Source of the DNA: Nematostella vectensis
Lineage: Eukaryota; Cnidaria; Anthozoa; Actiniaria; Edwardsiidae
Assembly (NCBI RefSeq): GCF_932526225.1
Contig: NC_064045.1
Location: 13,262,442 to 13,326,441, forward strand
Length of the DNA stretch: 64,000 nt
Direction: 5' to 3'
The notes under the pieces are model-generated. The model searched no databases and was not told the origin of the DNA. It worked only from the letters and a program-made list of their open reading frames with translations. Positions 33,851 through 43,905 of this stretch are shown in pieces (position 1 is the stretch's first letter; each line of letters begins with the position of its first letter). Both the position numbers and the translations under genes were made by a program.

Positions 33851-34346
33851 GTAGGGGGTGGGAGATTGTTTTTGATAATTAAAATATAAGGTTTCATACC
33901 TACTTCCGTTAAAAACATGATATTGAGAAGGTTTCTGCCTTCGGATAGTAATAGACACTCGGCAAACTGTTTATTTTGAAAACACTTTCATAAAAAGTAC
34001 AATCTTATCAATATTGCAAAAACAAAGCATTTAGCCTTGGCTTATTCAATTCGCATAGTACTGCCCCCCGGTGAGTCGTACCTATATAATACGACAACAG
34101 ACAAGGCTTGGCAAAGGCAAAACTGTGAAACAGGACAAATACCTAGTAGTGCTTCCATAAAGGATGGAGCAAAGTAAGAACACTGAAGCAGCGTTTTTGT
34201 CGGCGTGAAAGTTGTGTGTCGAAGCGTGTATAGCATTAGACAAGGACAAAAGGACTGCACGGCCGAGCGCTTGTATTGACTCATCAGTGTTTAGAGATCA
34301 TGAAACAAGTAATTCCAAACATCACGTAGTGGACGGAGATGAGACA

Positions 34347-35306
34347 ATGGAAGTGCAAGTATGTGTAACGAGCACAAGACCCTGGGTATCGCGTGAGGCT
34401 CAGTCAAAGTCAGCCGAGACACTGACAGAGACGGTCGGGAAAATGTGCCGCTCTTTCGAAAACGAGCTTGATGTTGAGCAGCCCTTGATGAGTTTAAGAA
34501 AAGATGCAACCCCTTCGAAAATGCTGAAAGGATCTGTAGGCGGCCCACAACTCTTGTGCGTTGCTTCAAGTCAAGTTAAACTGCCCGTTTTGAAGGAGAG
34601 ATCGGTATCCGCAAGGGATAACGTTATTAAGAACTTGCCCAACAGGCCGCTCCGTAGAATTAAGAGCTTGGATATTGGAATGACTCCAACAAAGCCTGGT
34701 TCCCCGTTAGTAATGGGTTCCAGGGTCCCAAGACATCGGTTTCTCCGAAGGTTTAACAGTGGTGATGAGTTGGAAAGAAAGCAAGGCCTAATAACATGTC
34801 CACCACAGATGAAACATAATGAGGAGAAACTGCTAAGCGCGGCCGATGAGCGCCAAGAACTGTACTGTTATCAAACTGCACATGAACCTAAACCCGCAGA
34901 AGAGAAAGAAGAGATAGTTGATGATGTGTCCGATGTGCTGGATCTAAGGACGGGAGAGGGATGTGGATCAAGCAACGAAAGAACATCCGTTGAGCATCTT
35001 CCTAGTATTCTGTTGGACACTTGTTCAAGATCGACGCTGCATCCACAGCGAGTGAACATGGATAAAAGCAAGCTCTCACCCCCTTCCAACTCCCCAAAGA
35101 GATTTCACAAATGCAGTAGAAAATTGCCTGGTGTCAAAGGGGAGGTTAAAAGAGAAGGAGAGATGTTTTACTCAGAATTAGAGTCCCTTCATAACGGATG
35201 GCTGATCGACGAACACATCCGAGAGGCCGAAGCAGAATACGATATTTACGCAGCCAAGACCTCCATCTTGCTGAACTATCTAAACAGCCAAGAGGCCACA
35301 CCTTAG
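34347..35306 (+). CDS. unrecognised intronless protein, 319 residues
   Basis: The frame is open from just after a TGA at 34206. The first in-frame ATG is at 34347, giving 319 residues ending at 35306. The composition is protein-like: hydrophilic and mostly disordered, with basic motifs of the phosphosite or 14-3-3 type (LRRIKSLD, FLRRFNSGDE), an acidic patch (KEEIVDDVSDVLDL), and a more ordered C-terminus (FYSELESLHNGW, then helical IREAEAEYDIYAAKTSILLNYL). There is no signal peptide or membrane segment. An AATAAA lies 15 bases past the stop (35321-35326). I do not recognise a family. A 5' exon could exist, because the frame extends 45 codons upstream of the ATG. It could be a lineage-specific gene or a host gene with poorly conserved sequence. 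Confidence 0.6.
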   Translation: MEVQVCVTSTRPWVSREAQSKSAETLTETVGKMCRSFENELDVEQPLMSLRKDATPSKMLKGSVGGPQLLCVASSQVKLPVLKERSVSARDNVIKNLPNRPLRRIKSLDIGMTPTKPGSPLVMGSRVPRHRFLRRFNSGDELERKQGLITCPPQMKHNEEKLLSAADERQELYCYQTAHEPKPAEEKEEIVDDVSDVLDLRTGEGCGSSNERTSVEHLPSILLDTCSRSTLHPQRVNMDKSKLSPPSNSPKRFHKCSRKLPGVKGEVKREGEMFYSELESLHNGWLIDEHIREAEAEYDIYAAKTSILLNYLNSQEATP

Positions 35307-35332
35307 GACCTAAGTAGCAGAATAAAAATAGA

Positions 35333-35492
35333 TTTATGAGAGATTTATAGATAGTATGCTGCTGTACACTTTTTTGTAAAGGGCAAGTATAATTCAAAGT
35401 CAAAGACTATGATTTATAAGAGATTTATAGATAGTATGCCGCTGTACACTTTTTTGTAAAGAGCAAGTATAATTCAAAGTCAAAGACTATGA
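35333..35492. repeat. 80-bp tandem duplication in the 3' flank of the 34347 gene
   Basis: Copies at 35333-35412 and 35413-35492 are about 95 percent identical, a recent duplication. Confidence 0.9.
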
Positions 35493-35941
35493 GTTTAACA
35501 TTGATCAGCATTTTTAGTTTATATGGCATGAACTTTTCTATGAGAGGAAAGCAAAACTTTAGATTAGTGCTAGAGTTCCTTGTGTGGTCACTTTAATTAT
35601 AATAAAGCAGGATGGGTAATAGAAAACACAAAAAGGAAAAAAGAAGAAAAAAGAGAAAATTTATATTAAAATTGAAACTTAAATTTGTAAATATATATTT
35701 AATATTAAAGACAATAAAATTGTCTCTTAATCATACGTTCCTTTCTATGTCTATATTTGACTGTTCAGGGACATTAACGTGACTTTTGCGCCTTTACAGG
35801 AGGGAAAGAAGAGGAGGTATCATAATGACTTGGCATTTTACTAGAGGGGGGTGTAAAGAGGTTTTTAGTTCCAGATTTGATTTTATGAGAGCTCCGAACT
35901 TTGTTAAACTTTTCCCGAAGCAATTTTCAACCATTTAGCAA

Positions 35942-36038
35942 TCACGTGACTCTTTTAGGCCAATCTTCGCATTCAAGATCACGTGATACCCTCAGGCAAT
36001 TATTAGCCAATGCATTGTTCGCATTTAAGATCACGTGA
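35942..36038. promoter_or_regulatory. cluster of three palindromic E-boxes (TCACGTGA)
   Basis: Perfect TCACGTGA sites lie at 35942-35949, 35979-35986 and 36031-36038. They sit in a diverged tandem repeat of about 50 bases that also repeats CATTYAAGATCACGTGA and CCTCAGGC. In animals this sequence binds bHLH-zip factors (USF, MITF/TFE). No nearby promoter was identified, so function is a guess. Confidence 0.35.
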
Positions 36039-36099
36039 CATCCTCAGGCGACTTTGAGTCCATGAGTGTAAAAGTCACGATCATTTTCTAGCGTGTTCT

Positions 36100-38440
36100 G
36101 AATATTCAAAGGCAAAAATTGGAAAAAGACCCTTTTAACAATAGTTAGCGAAATAGCAAATGACTCCTACTGAGGAATGGTTATGTCATACGATTTATCC
36201 ACTTTTAAATAATGTGTTTCCATGTCTTCATTAAGTGCTAGGCGAGTGATGTCCTTGAGAGTGCAAAGTTCATTGTTCCGCTTTGTATATACGTCAAAAT
36301 AAGTCTTATTAAATCCTACAAACGTTATTTTTAAATTAAGATATTTTATTATGATAATTATTTTTTATTATGATAATTATTTTCGAAAATATTTTAGCAT
36401 ACTCTCGTCTCCAAAAAAAGGCCAGTCCACAGGTGTCGGGTCTGCTTGATCTTACACTCGAAAAACACAAGAGCTCATTTAAAAAAAAAAAAAAAACAGG
36501 CAAAACGCCAACATTTCTATAACTAAAGGACAACTATTGCCTTTTTCTGCATCTAACATATGCATTGCCTTATTTGTACTTTCGTTAATGATTCAGTGTC
36601 ATTTTATTGCTTCATGTCATGAACAATAACCTTATGAACAATACAGTTTTTGTTGCCTTGCTGAGCCACGAGTTTAAACGAGCTTTGTTTAGACGTATCC
36701 ATAGCGCGGCTTGGGATAATCATAACAACACACATTCCAGTGCGTAGCATCGAATATCGTAGTTAGAGACCGTTCATCATTTTAAGGGAGAGGGGGGCTG
36801 GGTTGTAAGAAAAAAAGGGTACCTAAAAGATTCTCAGTTCATTGCACAGTACAGTTTCTATATCTGACTTTGCTGATGGGTTGAGTATTTCAGCGATTAG
36901 AAGCATAATGTGCTAATGGCTGGAAAGAAATATATTTTTTTCTATTTTTAATCGAATTGTTTAAAAAGGAAAAAAAGATTAGATAAAACTCGCGTCTTCA
37001 GGCATCTTTTTCGTGCGCGGCGTTTTTTTTTTTTTTTTTTAATTATTCCTGACGAACTTTCAAGAGCCTGCTAAAAGCTGACCGGGAGCAGCCTAAGGAC
37101 GAGGCTTTGCTTGTCCTGGTAGGATTTTAACAGTGTGGCTTGGGTTAATCATTGCCTCAATTGATGACATGTCCTGACGGCTAGGCGCTCGTTTTTGATA
37201 TTCGGAAATATTTTGTGTTTGAATCACGGGATCCCTGTGGTCTGCATTTCTCCTCCTTTTCTTCTCCATTTCTCATGCGCAGCACTCCTTTCTGGGGAAA
37301 TGGGATATTTTGGATTGAATTTGGTGAATAAAGTATTAAACTTTGTTTTATATGACTATTTCGAGGTTTTAGCACCGAACCTTATGTGCCTTCCAATATC
37401 AAATTAAGCTTGGTAGCCGCTCATTTGAAAAAAACGGGAAGCCTGAGTCGAATGTGTTTTCAACTTTGAGATGTGTTTTGCCTATGATCTTGACTTTGTC
37501 AATCGTTCCAGCTTTGACTTTGCGATGGTGTGATAATATTTTATATCACATTTAAATCGGTTCCTCATAGTTTTTATTTGTTTAAATTTTGTTTTTGTTA
37601 TTGACACGTACAGGCTAGCGTAACAAAGGACGCGCTTCAGACTACAGGCTAAGTGCTGAGGGTCCAATATCACAAATACACGTGAATCGTTCGTATGGTT
37701 ATGTAACTTCTATTGCGTTGTATCAATTCTGGCTTACAACGCCTCTGAAGCGTGCTGTTTAGACGAAACATCGTCAATGCTTAGCTTGGGGCAATGATCA
37801 TAACCTTCATTCCAATGCGTAGCGTTATTTGTAAACGTGAATTACACAACTTTGATAACGTAGCTTTTCTAGTCCAGCACTTGTAGTGCGCATAGTTTGT
37901 AGAGGAGACTCTTCTCTACTAACTATGTAGTGCGTTATATTACTTTTTCTTTACCAGTTTTTAAGCACTTTAATATTGTTATCTAAACAACAAGTTAATT
38001 ATTGTTGTTAATATTGTTGCTATTTAATATTTGGGAGGTTAATGGTTTGTTTTGAATTGATAGCTGATAATTTTTTAAACTATAATTTTCAATGTTTTAT
38101 TTTACGAATTGGAGAAGACTTCTTAAAAGAGTTTTAAAAGTCAAGATATGTTCTAAGTTTCAGAATGAAAGTCTTCTACGTATGTATGGCTTTTCAACAT
38201 AAACCGCTGGTCAAATAACATTCAACGGTAAAACCAAGACTAGCAATGCGTCCGCTTCTCTGGGGACTGGGTACTATATCTTCTTAGTTTTAGGTAATGG
38301 CGCGGGAATTACGCAAGGATAGGTATATCGTCAACGAAGGCGACGACAAGGAATAAAACGTTTTTATGTTTAGCGCTCAAAACTAAACTAGTTTATATTC
38401 AATGGAAATTTTATAGCTCGAGATAAGCTCAAAATGTTTT
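36100..38440. other. gene-poor, AT-rich region with a dispersed repeat pair
   Basis: No supported exon. The segments at about 36680-36770 and 37750-37850 are copies of one repeat: TGTTTAGACG, then GCTTGGGRYAATSATCATAA, then ATTCCARTGCGTAGC. A related fragment is at about 37130-37160. Homopolymer T and A runs are common. Confidence 0.5.
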
Positions 38441-38474
38441 TCTGACTTAGAGAGTTGCACTCACAGCATAAACG

Positions 38475-38605
38475 TTCCCCCCCCCCCCAGTATTTAAAAA
38501 AATCATAAGGAAATGGCCAGTAGGGGCGTGTCTGTGCCCCCCATATTTTCTTAATGTTTCTGTATTGTGACCATCCCCCCCCCTCCCAATAATTCGAGGC
38601 CTGCT
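38475..38605. repeat. dispersed repeat fragment, related to 14455-14590
   Basis: Shares ATAAGGAAATGGCCAGTAGG, CATATTTTCTTAATG and TGTATTGTGACC with the copy at 14455-14590, including the flanking C runs. Confidence 0.5.
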
Positions 38606-38783
38606 ACGGCTACGTAAAGTAAATAACTTTCCCAATGGGTGCCCAAAATATGAGACTCACGGGGAGGGAGGGGCAATTTGTCATTTGAAAATCAGCTATT
38701 ATCAGTTGTGACACAAATCAGACAAAAACAGGTTAATAGTTCTTAAAAAAACGTTGATATAGGAAGTGGACTTTAACAGCACA

Positions 38784-38946
38784 CTAGCATGTCCACATTG
38801 GCACCAGTCGGGCCTGAGGCAAACCGGCTATGCCATGCTGGAGTCCTAATAAGGACGAAACAGCTGTCCATGGATGCCGAACTGCACGGGTAATAGACTG
38901 TGCTAGCGTCCCGTCTTGGCCCGACTGGTGCTGATGTGTGTATGCT
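38784..38946. mobile_element. foldback element carrying a hammerhead ribozyme relic
   Basis: The outer arms are inverted copies: left about 38784-38814, right about 38918-38946, with the core GGCACCAGTCGGGCC against GGCCCGACTGGTGC. The interior carries the hammerhead-like core at 38825-38879. Total length is about 160 bases, with no coding capacity. This resembles a small ribozyme-bearing retroelement unit, but whether the arms are mobile-element ends or an extended stem I is not settled. Confidence 0.5.
38825..38879 (+). ncRNA. degenerate type I hammerhead ribozyme
   Basis: Stem II is GTCC (38843-38846) and GGAC (38853-38856) with a TAATAA loop. It is followed directly by the conserved GAAA (38857-38860), then a self-complementary CAGCTG stem III and a GTC cleavage site ending at 38868. 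Stem I forms between CCATG (38833-38837) and CATGG (38869-38873), then CGGC (38825-38828) and GCCG (38876-38879) across an internal loop. The stem I end is open, so it is type I. The conserved seven-base CTGANGA box reads CTGGA here (38838-38842): two core bases are missing, so self-cleavage is not expected. The layout, with a very short stem III without a loop, matches ribozymes of metazoan retrozyme-like repeats. Confidence 0.65.
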
Positions 38947-38949
38947 ATT

Positions 38950-40260
38950 GATATAGTGTAACGATTGTTTTAATTTTTTTTATTTTTCCTAGAAAAAGGT
39001 GATATTTCAAAAATGGACCAAAACTCCATTGGGGCGTGGTCTTATTTATCGCTGCTTATGTTCCCTAGTGTGTTTGGTACGACGCTGGAGTATGTTCTAG
39101 ACGTTTCGTCGCTTGAGGCGTGGATAATGGCAAGTGGAAACCGTGGAATCGATAACAACGGACGCTAGTGCCATGACCCTTATTCCGACGGTTAAAAACT
39201 ACAATTAACTTTGTCTATCTTCTCTAAAATTTTATAATATCTACAGCAAGTTACTGCGTTATTATAAGCGGGGTTTTAAGCAATAAGTTAGAAAACTTTG
39301 TTACGATTATTATGTCAACCTTCATAAAATAAGGTCTTGTATTGCAAGTGTTTGAGGCTAATGTGCACGGGGTTTTCCTAGATGATGCGGGCTTGCAAAC
39401 ACACCTTGCGTGTTAAGGTTAAAACACTGGAAAAAGAAGGTCATAGAAGTGTAAGACGTGCATGAGGCGAATCAATCACGTGTTCAAAAATTTTGACATA
39501 CTTTCGAGAATTTGTAGTTGTCCGCCTATTCCTTTATATAAAATAAACGGGCTGTGACTGTTACGCGTTGATCTAGCCACAGGGCAAGCACAATAAGCAA
39601 TATGAATCATTGAAGTAGGTCGTTTTAGTCACGATATCTACTAACACTTCGCTAATTCTACAAGTATAGTAAAGCGTGTGACAAAGCGCTTGGTTTTACA
39701 TCATATTCAATGTTACGAGTTACATTTGTTTACTTTATTCTTTTCCGTCCCCCCTTTTTACTGAACTGAGACTGTTCATAGGCTACCCTATTGTGCGGCG
39801 TTTTCAAACACTTGTGTGTTTTATACCTCTATAACTAGCCCCCATATAAAAGCAGCCGCAGCCGCCATTTTGCATTCTCAAATGCATTATCCCCTATACG
39901 TCTGCCTCGAAGCAGGGTGTAAAATTAAATCGTGAGTTTTCTGGACACAGGGTTTTTGTTGTACTGAACGACCATCTTTTAGTTCGTTTGCGTATAGAAA
40001 AGGTTTTCATCAGCTGGAGATCATCAAGTTTTCCAAGTTTTTTTAAGCATAGAGTTGAAATCCCTTAGCAGTGATGCACAGGAAACCCCTGTGTGCAAAT
40101 ACACAATTGAAAAGCGCGCCTTTCTCAAGGCGCGCGCGCCAACCCCATCAAGAAGCACTTATGGCACAGCAACTTTCCAAATAAGGAATATACTAGTTTC
40201 CTTATATGGAAATGACCGTGTCTGGCAAAAGCGACATATTTTGAGTAAATTTTCTGGATA
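38950..40260. other. intergenic, no gene recognised
   Basis: Short open frames only, with no splice or family support. Confidence 0.5.
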
Positions 40261-40265
40261 TAATG

Positions 40266-40402
40266 AGGCACTGCGGGTTACGACACATAGATTCTTCGAG
40301 TGCAGCTTTGTTCGAAATAGGTGTACATCACAAATTTCACTTCAAATTACACAATTTGTATACACCTATTTGAAAAAAGGTTGAACTCGTAACCCGCGGT
40401 GG
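40266..40402. mobile_element. small foldback element with a half copy at 40550-40612
   Basis: The left arm has GCACTGCGGGTTACGA and, further in, AAATAGGTGTACA. The right arm carries their inverses, TATACACCTATTT and TCGTAACCCGCGGTG. The left-arm sequence recurs at 40550-40612 (CACTGCGGGTTACGATACAC, then AAATAGGTGTATA), a solo half of the same family. Confidence 0.65.
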
Positions 40403-40619
40403 TTCATGGGTAAGGTATAAACGGCTGAATCCTTGTATCTGAAAGTCATGTGAATGCTCATAAGAACATGAACAAGAATTCTACGGCTTTTATAACCTGG
40501 ATTTGTATTTTATTTACGCTTATTTGCTTATTTACTTTATTCCCATGAAGCACTGCGGGTTACGATACACACATTCTCTGAGTGCAACCATATTTGAAAT
40601 AGGTGTATACTAGGTGTAT

Positions 40620-42098
40620 ACTTTTGTTGTTGTTTTTGTAAAATCGATTCGATAATGCCGACTACACGTATAGCCAGCTGTGGAATATTTTACTCTTTCT
40701 GTGGGGTCATTTAGAACTCAAAGATGGTGTGTGGAAGATGCGGAAGAGATGGCCAGCCATGTTTCCAACCACAAAATTACTTTATTTCTCAAAGATGAAT
40801 CGGTGTGCTCTTTGATAGTCTCATCAGACCAATATGTGGTATTTGTAATAATAATATTTGGGAAAAAGTTCCCCGGGGAAGTTACAAATATTTACGAAAC
40901 ACTATCACTGCCTTAGGAAAAATTGCCTCTTTAGTCGGAGATGCAAAAATAATCTAAACCGCATTTAAACTATTTAGATATGGTTTACCATAATGTCATT
41001 AAATACAGAAGGTCATTTAAGTATCATATCTAGAGTTTTTTGCTGTAAGTAAATACGAGAGGATGGAATGCTCTGTGCAGAAAACAAAGATTTTCACCCG
41101 GAAATATCACACAACATGAAGCTAGAAGGCTTTAGGAGAGTATTCAGCGTGCGCCCACGACTACGAACAGCGGATGTGTTTACTCAATCTCCCGTATGTA
41201 AAGATCAAATAAGATATCTGCACCATTTTAAATCAAGTGTAATCACACGCGTCGCTTACAACATCAGTTTTTTAGCACAATAAATTACGCCTCTTTCTCT
41301 GGGCACTATATTGTTATGAGGTTCTTTTCAAAGTTTGCAACAAGAAGTCATAGGACTAGGATTCGCACTCGTGCACTTTGCAAAAAAGATGTAGCGCTGA
41401 TAAGTGGGGTGTGTTGCACTAGAAATTAATAGAATTAATTTTAGATTTTAATAGTTCAAGATCATCCTTCAGGACCATTCATTACACGGCAATTGTTTTT
41501 TTAATGTTGTGCTAAATACGTTGTTGCAAACGACGCGTTTAGCACTTAATACTTGTGAAAGGGGATTATAAGATACTCCAGCAATTTTCGAGACAATAAC
41601 TGCTATCTTAATTTTATTTTTCTTATGGCTACTCTATAAAAGCAAATATACAATCCATGATTTATCACTCCCCATTGAAAGTCTCAATATATAATGCGTA
41701 CTCAATAGAAGCCTAGTTTTAACCTCAGTATACTTTAATAAAATGGCGCCCAAACTAGATTGGCTTCATCAGCCTCCCCACACTCAAGCTGAATGGGCCA
41801 TTCTAACTACTGATTACGAGTAGATTTGCTCGACAAATGCGCGTGCAACACACGAACGATGAATAAGGGCGCATTTGTTCCCTATAATTCTGGAATGGGA
41901 ATGGTTGGTAGAGAATGTTCAGAATGGCATTCGAGTCATTCTGCTACAGGTGGCAGAATGGGTGGAATGGCTTTCATTCCATTCCGGAATGGGAACAACA
42001 CGGGATAAACGAACGCGCGCTTTTTCTATTCTAATCATTCTCATTCTGGAATACGAATTAAAAACGCGCCCTAAAACAGGCACGTACCCAGGATTGGT
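40620..42098. other. intergenic, no gene recognised
   Basis: The frames seen are short and unsupported. A GGAATGG-rich stretch lies at about 41890-42000. The sequence directly before the 31-bp satellite (CACGTACCCAGGATT) resembles one at 48987, so it is part of a dispersed repeat. Confidence 0.45.
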
Positions 42099-43170
42099 GG
42101 AAGAGAGGGGGATGTGCGAAGTCATAGGGGAAGAGAGGGGGGATGTGCGCTGTCATAGGGAAAGAGAGGGGGGATGTGCGCAGTCATAGGGGAAGAGAGG
42201 GGGGATGTGCGCAGTCTTAGGGGAAAAGAGGGGGATGTGCGCAGTCATAGGGGAAGAGAGGGGCGATGTGCGCTGTCATAGGGGAAAAGAGGGGGATGTG
42301 CGCAGTCATAGGGGAAGAGAGGGGGGATGTGCGCAGTCTTAGGGGAAAAGAGGGGGATGTGCGCAGTCATAGGGGAAGAGAGGGGGGATGTGCGCTGTCA
42401 TAGGGGAAAAGAGGGGGATGTGCGCAGTCTTAGGGGAAGAGAGGGGGGATGTGCGCTGTCATAGGGGAAGAGAGGGGGGGTGTGCGCTGTCCTAGGGGAA
42501 GAGAGGGGGATGTGCGCAGACATAGGGGAAGAGAGGGGGGATGTGCGCTGCATAGGGGAAGAGAGGGGAATGTGCGCTGTCATAGGGGAAGAGAGGGGGA
42601 TGTGCGAAGTCATAGGGGAAGAGAGGGGGGATGTGCGCTGTCTTAGGGGAAGAGAGGGGGGATGTGCGCTGTCTTAGGGGAAGAGAGGGGGGATGTGCGC
42701 TGTCTTAGGGGAAGAGAGGGGGGATGTGCGCTGTCTTAGGGGAAGAGAGGGGGGATGTGCGCTGTCATAGGGGAAGAGAGGGGCGATGTGCGCTGTCATA
42801 GGGGAAGAGAGGGGGATGTGCGCTGTCATAGGGGAAGAGAGGGGGGATGTGCGCTGTCATAGGGAAAGAGAGGGGCGATGTGCGCAGTCATAGGGGAAGA
42901 GAGGGGCGATGTGCGCAGTCATAGGGGAAGAGAGGGGGATGTGCGCTGTCATAGGGGAAGAGAGGGGCGATGTGCGCAGTCATAGGGGAAGAGAGGGGCG
43001 ATGTGCGCAGTCATAGGGGAAGAGAGGGGCAATGTGCGCAGTCATAGGGGAAGAGAGGGGCGATGTGCGCAGTCATGGGGGAAGAGAGGGGCGATGTGCG
43101 CAGTCATAGGGGAAGAGAGAGGGGATGTGCGCAGTCTTAGGGGAAGAGAGGGGGATGTGCGCTGTCATAG
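42099..43170. repeat. 31-bp satellite array, about 35 copies
   Basis: The unit is AGGGGAAGAGAGGGGGG followed by ATGTGCGCTGTCAT, with small length changes in the G run and CTGTC/CAGTC alternation. It seems to grow out of a dispersed repeat whose single-copy form is near 48980-49025 (GTACCCAGG, GGGGTATGTGCTGCCATA). Open frames inside are a by-product. Confidence 0.93.
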
Positions 43171-43380
43171 CCTTTGTTCAATCATCGCACGTGCACACGA
43201 CATCTTTTGTTTCCAAATATAACATAAGTGTGAGGCTAAGTTCAAACATCCTAGTATCCATGAGACGTATTCAATGCACGTGAATGCAAATTGAGTAGAA
43301 AAAAGACTTTATTCATTTGCCCTGAATGCGGGTTATGTATGAAATAACGTTTGAATCTAGCCTAAGATATACAAACATCT

Positions 43381-43617
43381 TTTAGAACTTTAGATGGCGT
43401 ACATTTTAATAGCCGAATTCCTCGAATTTCTTTTAGATATGACTAAAAGGCCAATTTTGACATAAAGTTGGATAATGTTTCTGTTTGTTGTGAAAGTTTC
43501 GACCATTTTTATGCAAAGCGGCCTCATAAATTTAAATTAGGGTAACTTGAGCGCGTATTTGCCTTGTTTGCCTTTCGTACCGCCTTGAAATGTACGCCAT
43601 CTAAAGTTCTAAAGCTC
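43381..43617. mobile_element. MITE-like element with 25-30-bp inverted termini (about 237 bp)
   Basis: Left TTTAGAACTTTAGATGGCG plus TACATTTT is mirrored at the right end by AATGTACGCCATCTAAAGTT and CTAAA. The interior is non-coding. No clear target duplication. Confidence 0.75.
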
Positions 43618-43905
43618 ACGTATGCTTTCATTCTCTAAACTTCCAATGAACATTTTGGAAATCCAGTTTTCATATACTTTGTTATCAGGGGATGGGAGGG
43701 GGGCACATAGGGGTTCAACATCGTGCACCAATCGCAATAGCCGTATACATTAAACCTTTATAGTCCCCCACATACTTAAAAGACATTATGCATTTGCTTT
43801 ATCGCATACTTGTTGTAGAACTGTGTATAACCGGTTACACAATGCAAGGTGTATGTCTTGGTATGCCTTCGTTTCACTTAACTTGTTACAGTTGTTGAGT
43901 AACGT

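Noticed and set aside
37740-37790. GACGAAACATCGTC looked like a second hammerhead core
   Set aside because: No CTGANGA box or stem II precedes it. It belongs to a dispersed repeat with a copy at about 36690 lacking the motif.
39095-39130. Minus-strand GACGAAACGTC as a hammerhead candidate
   Set aside because: No conserved core upstream and no stem II.
42449-43222. Several frames inside the 31-bp satellite
   Set aside because: Simple repeat translation without gene features.
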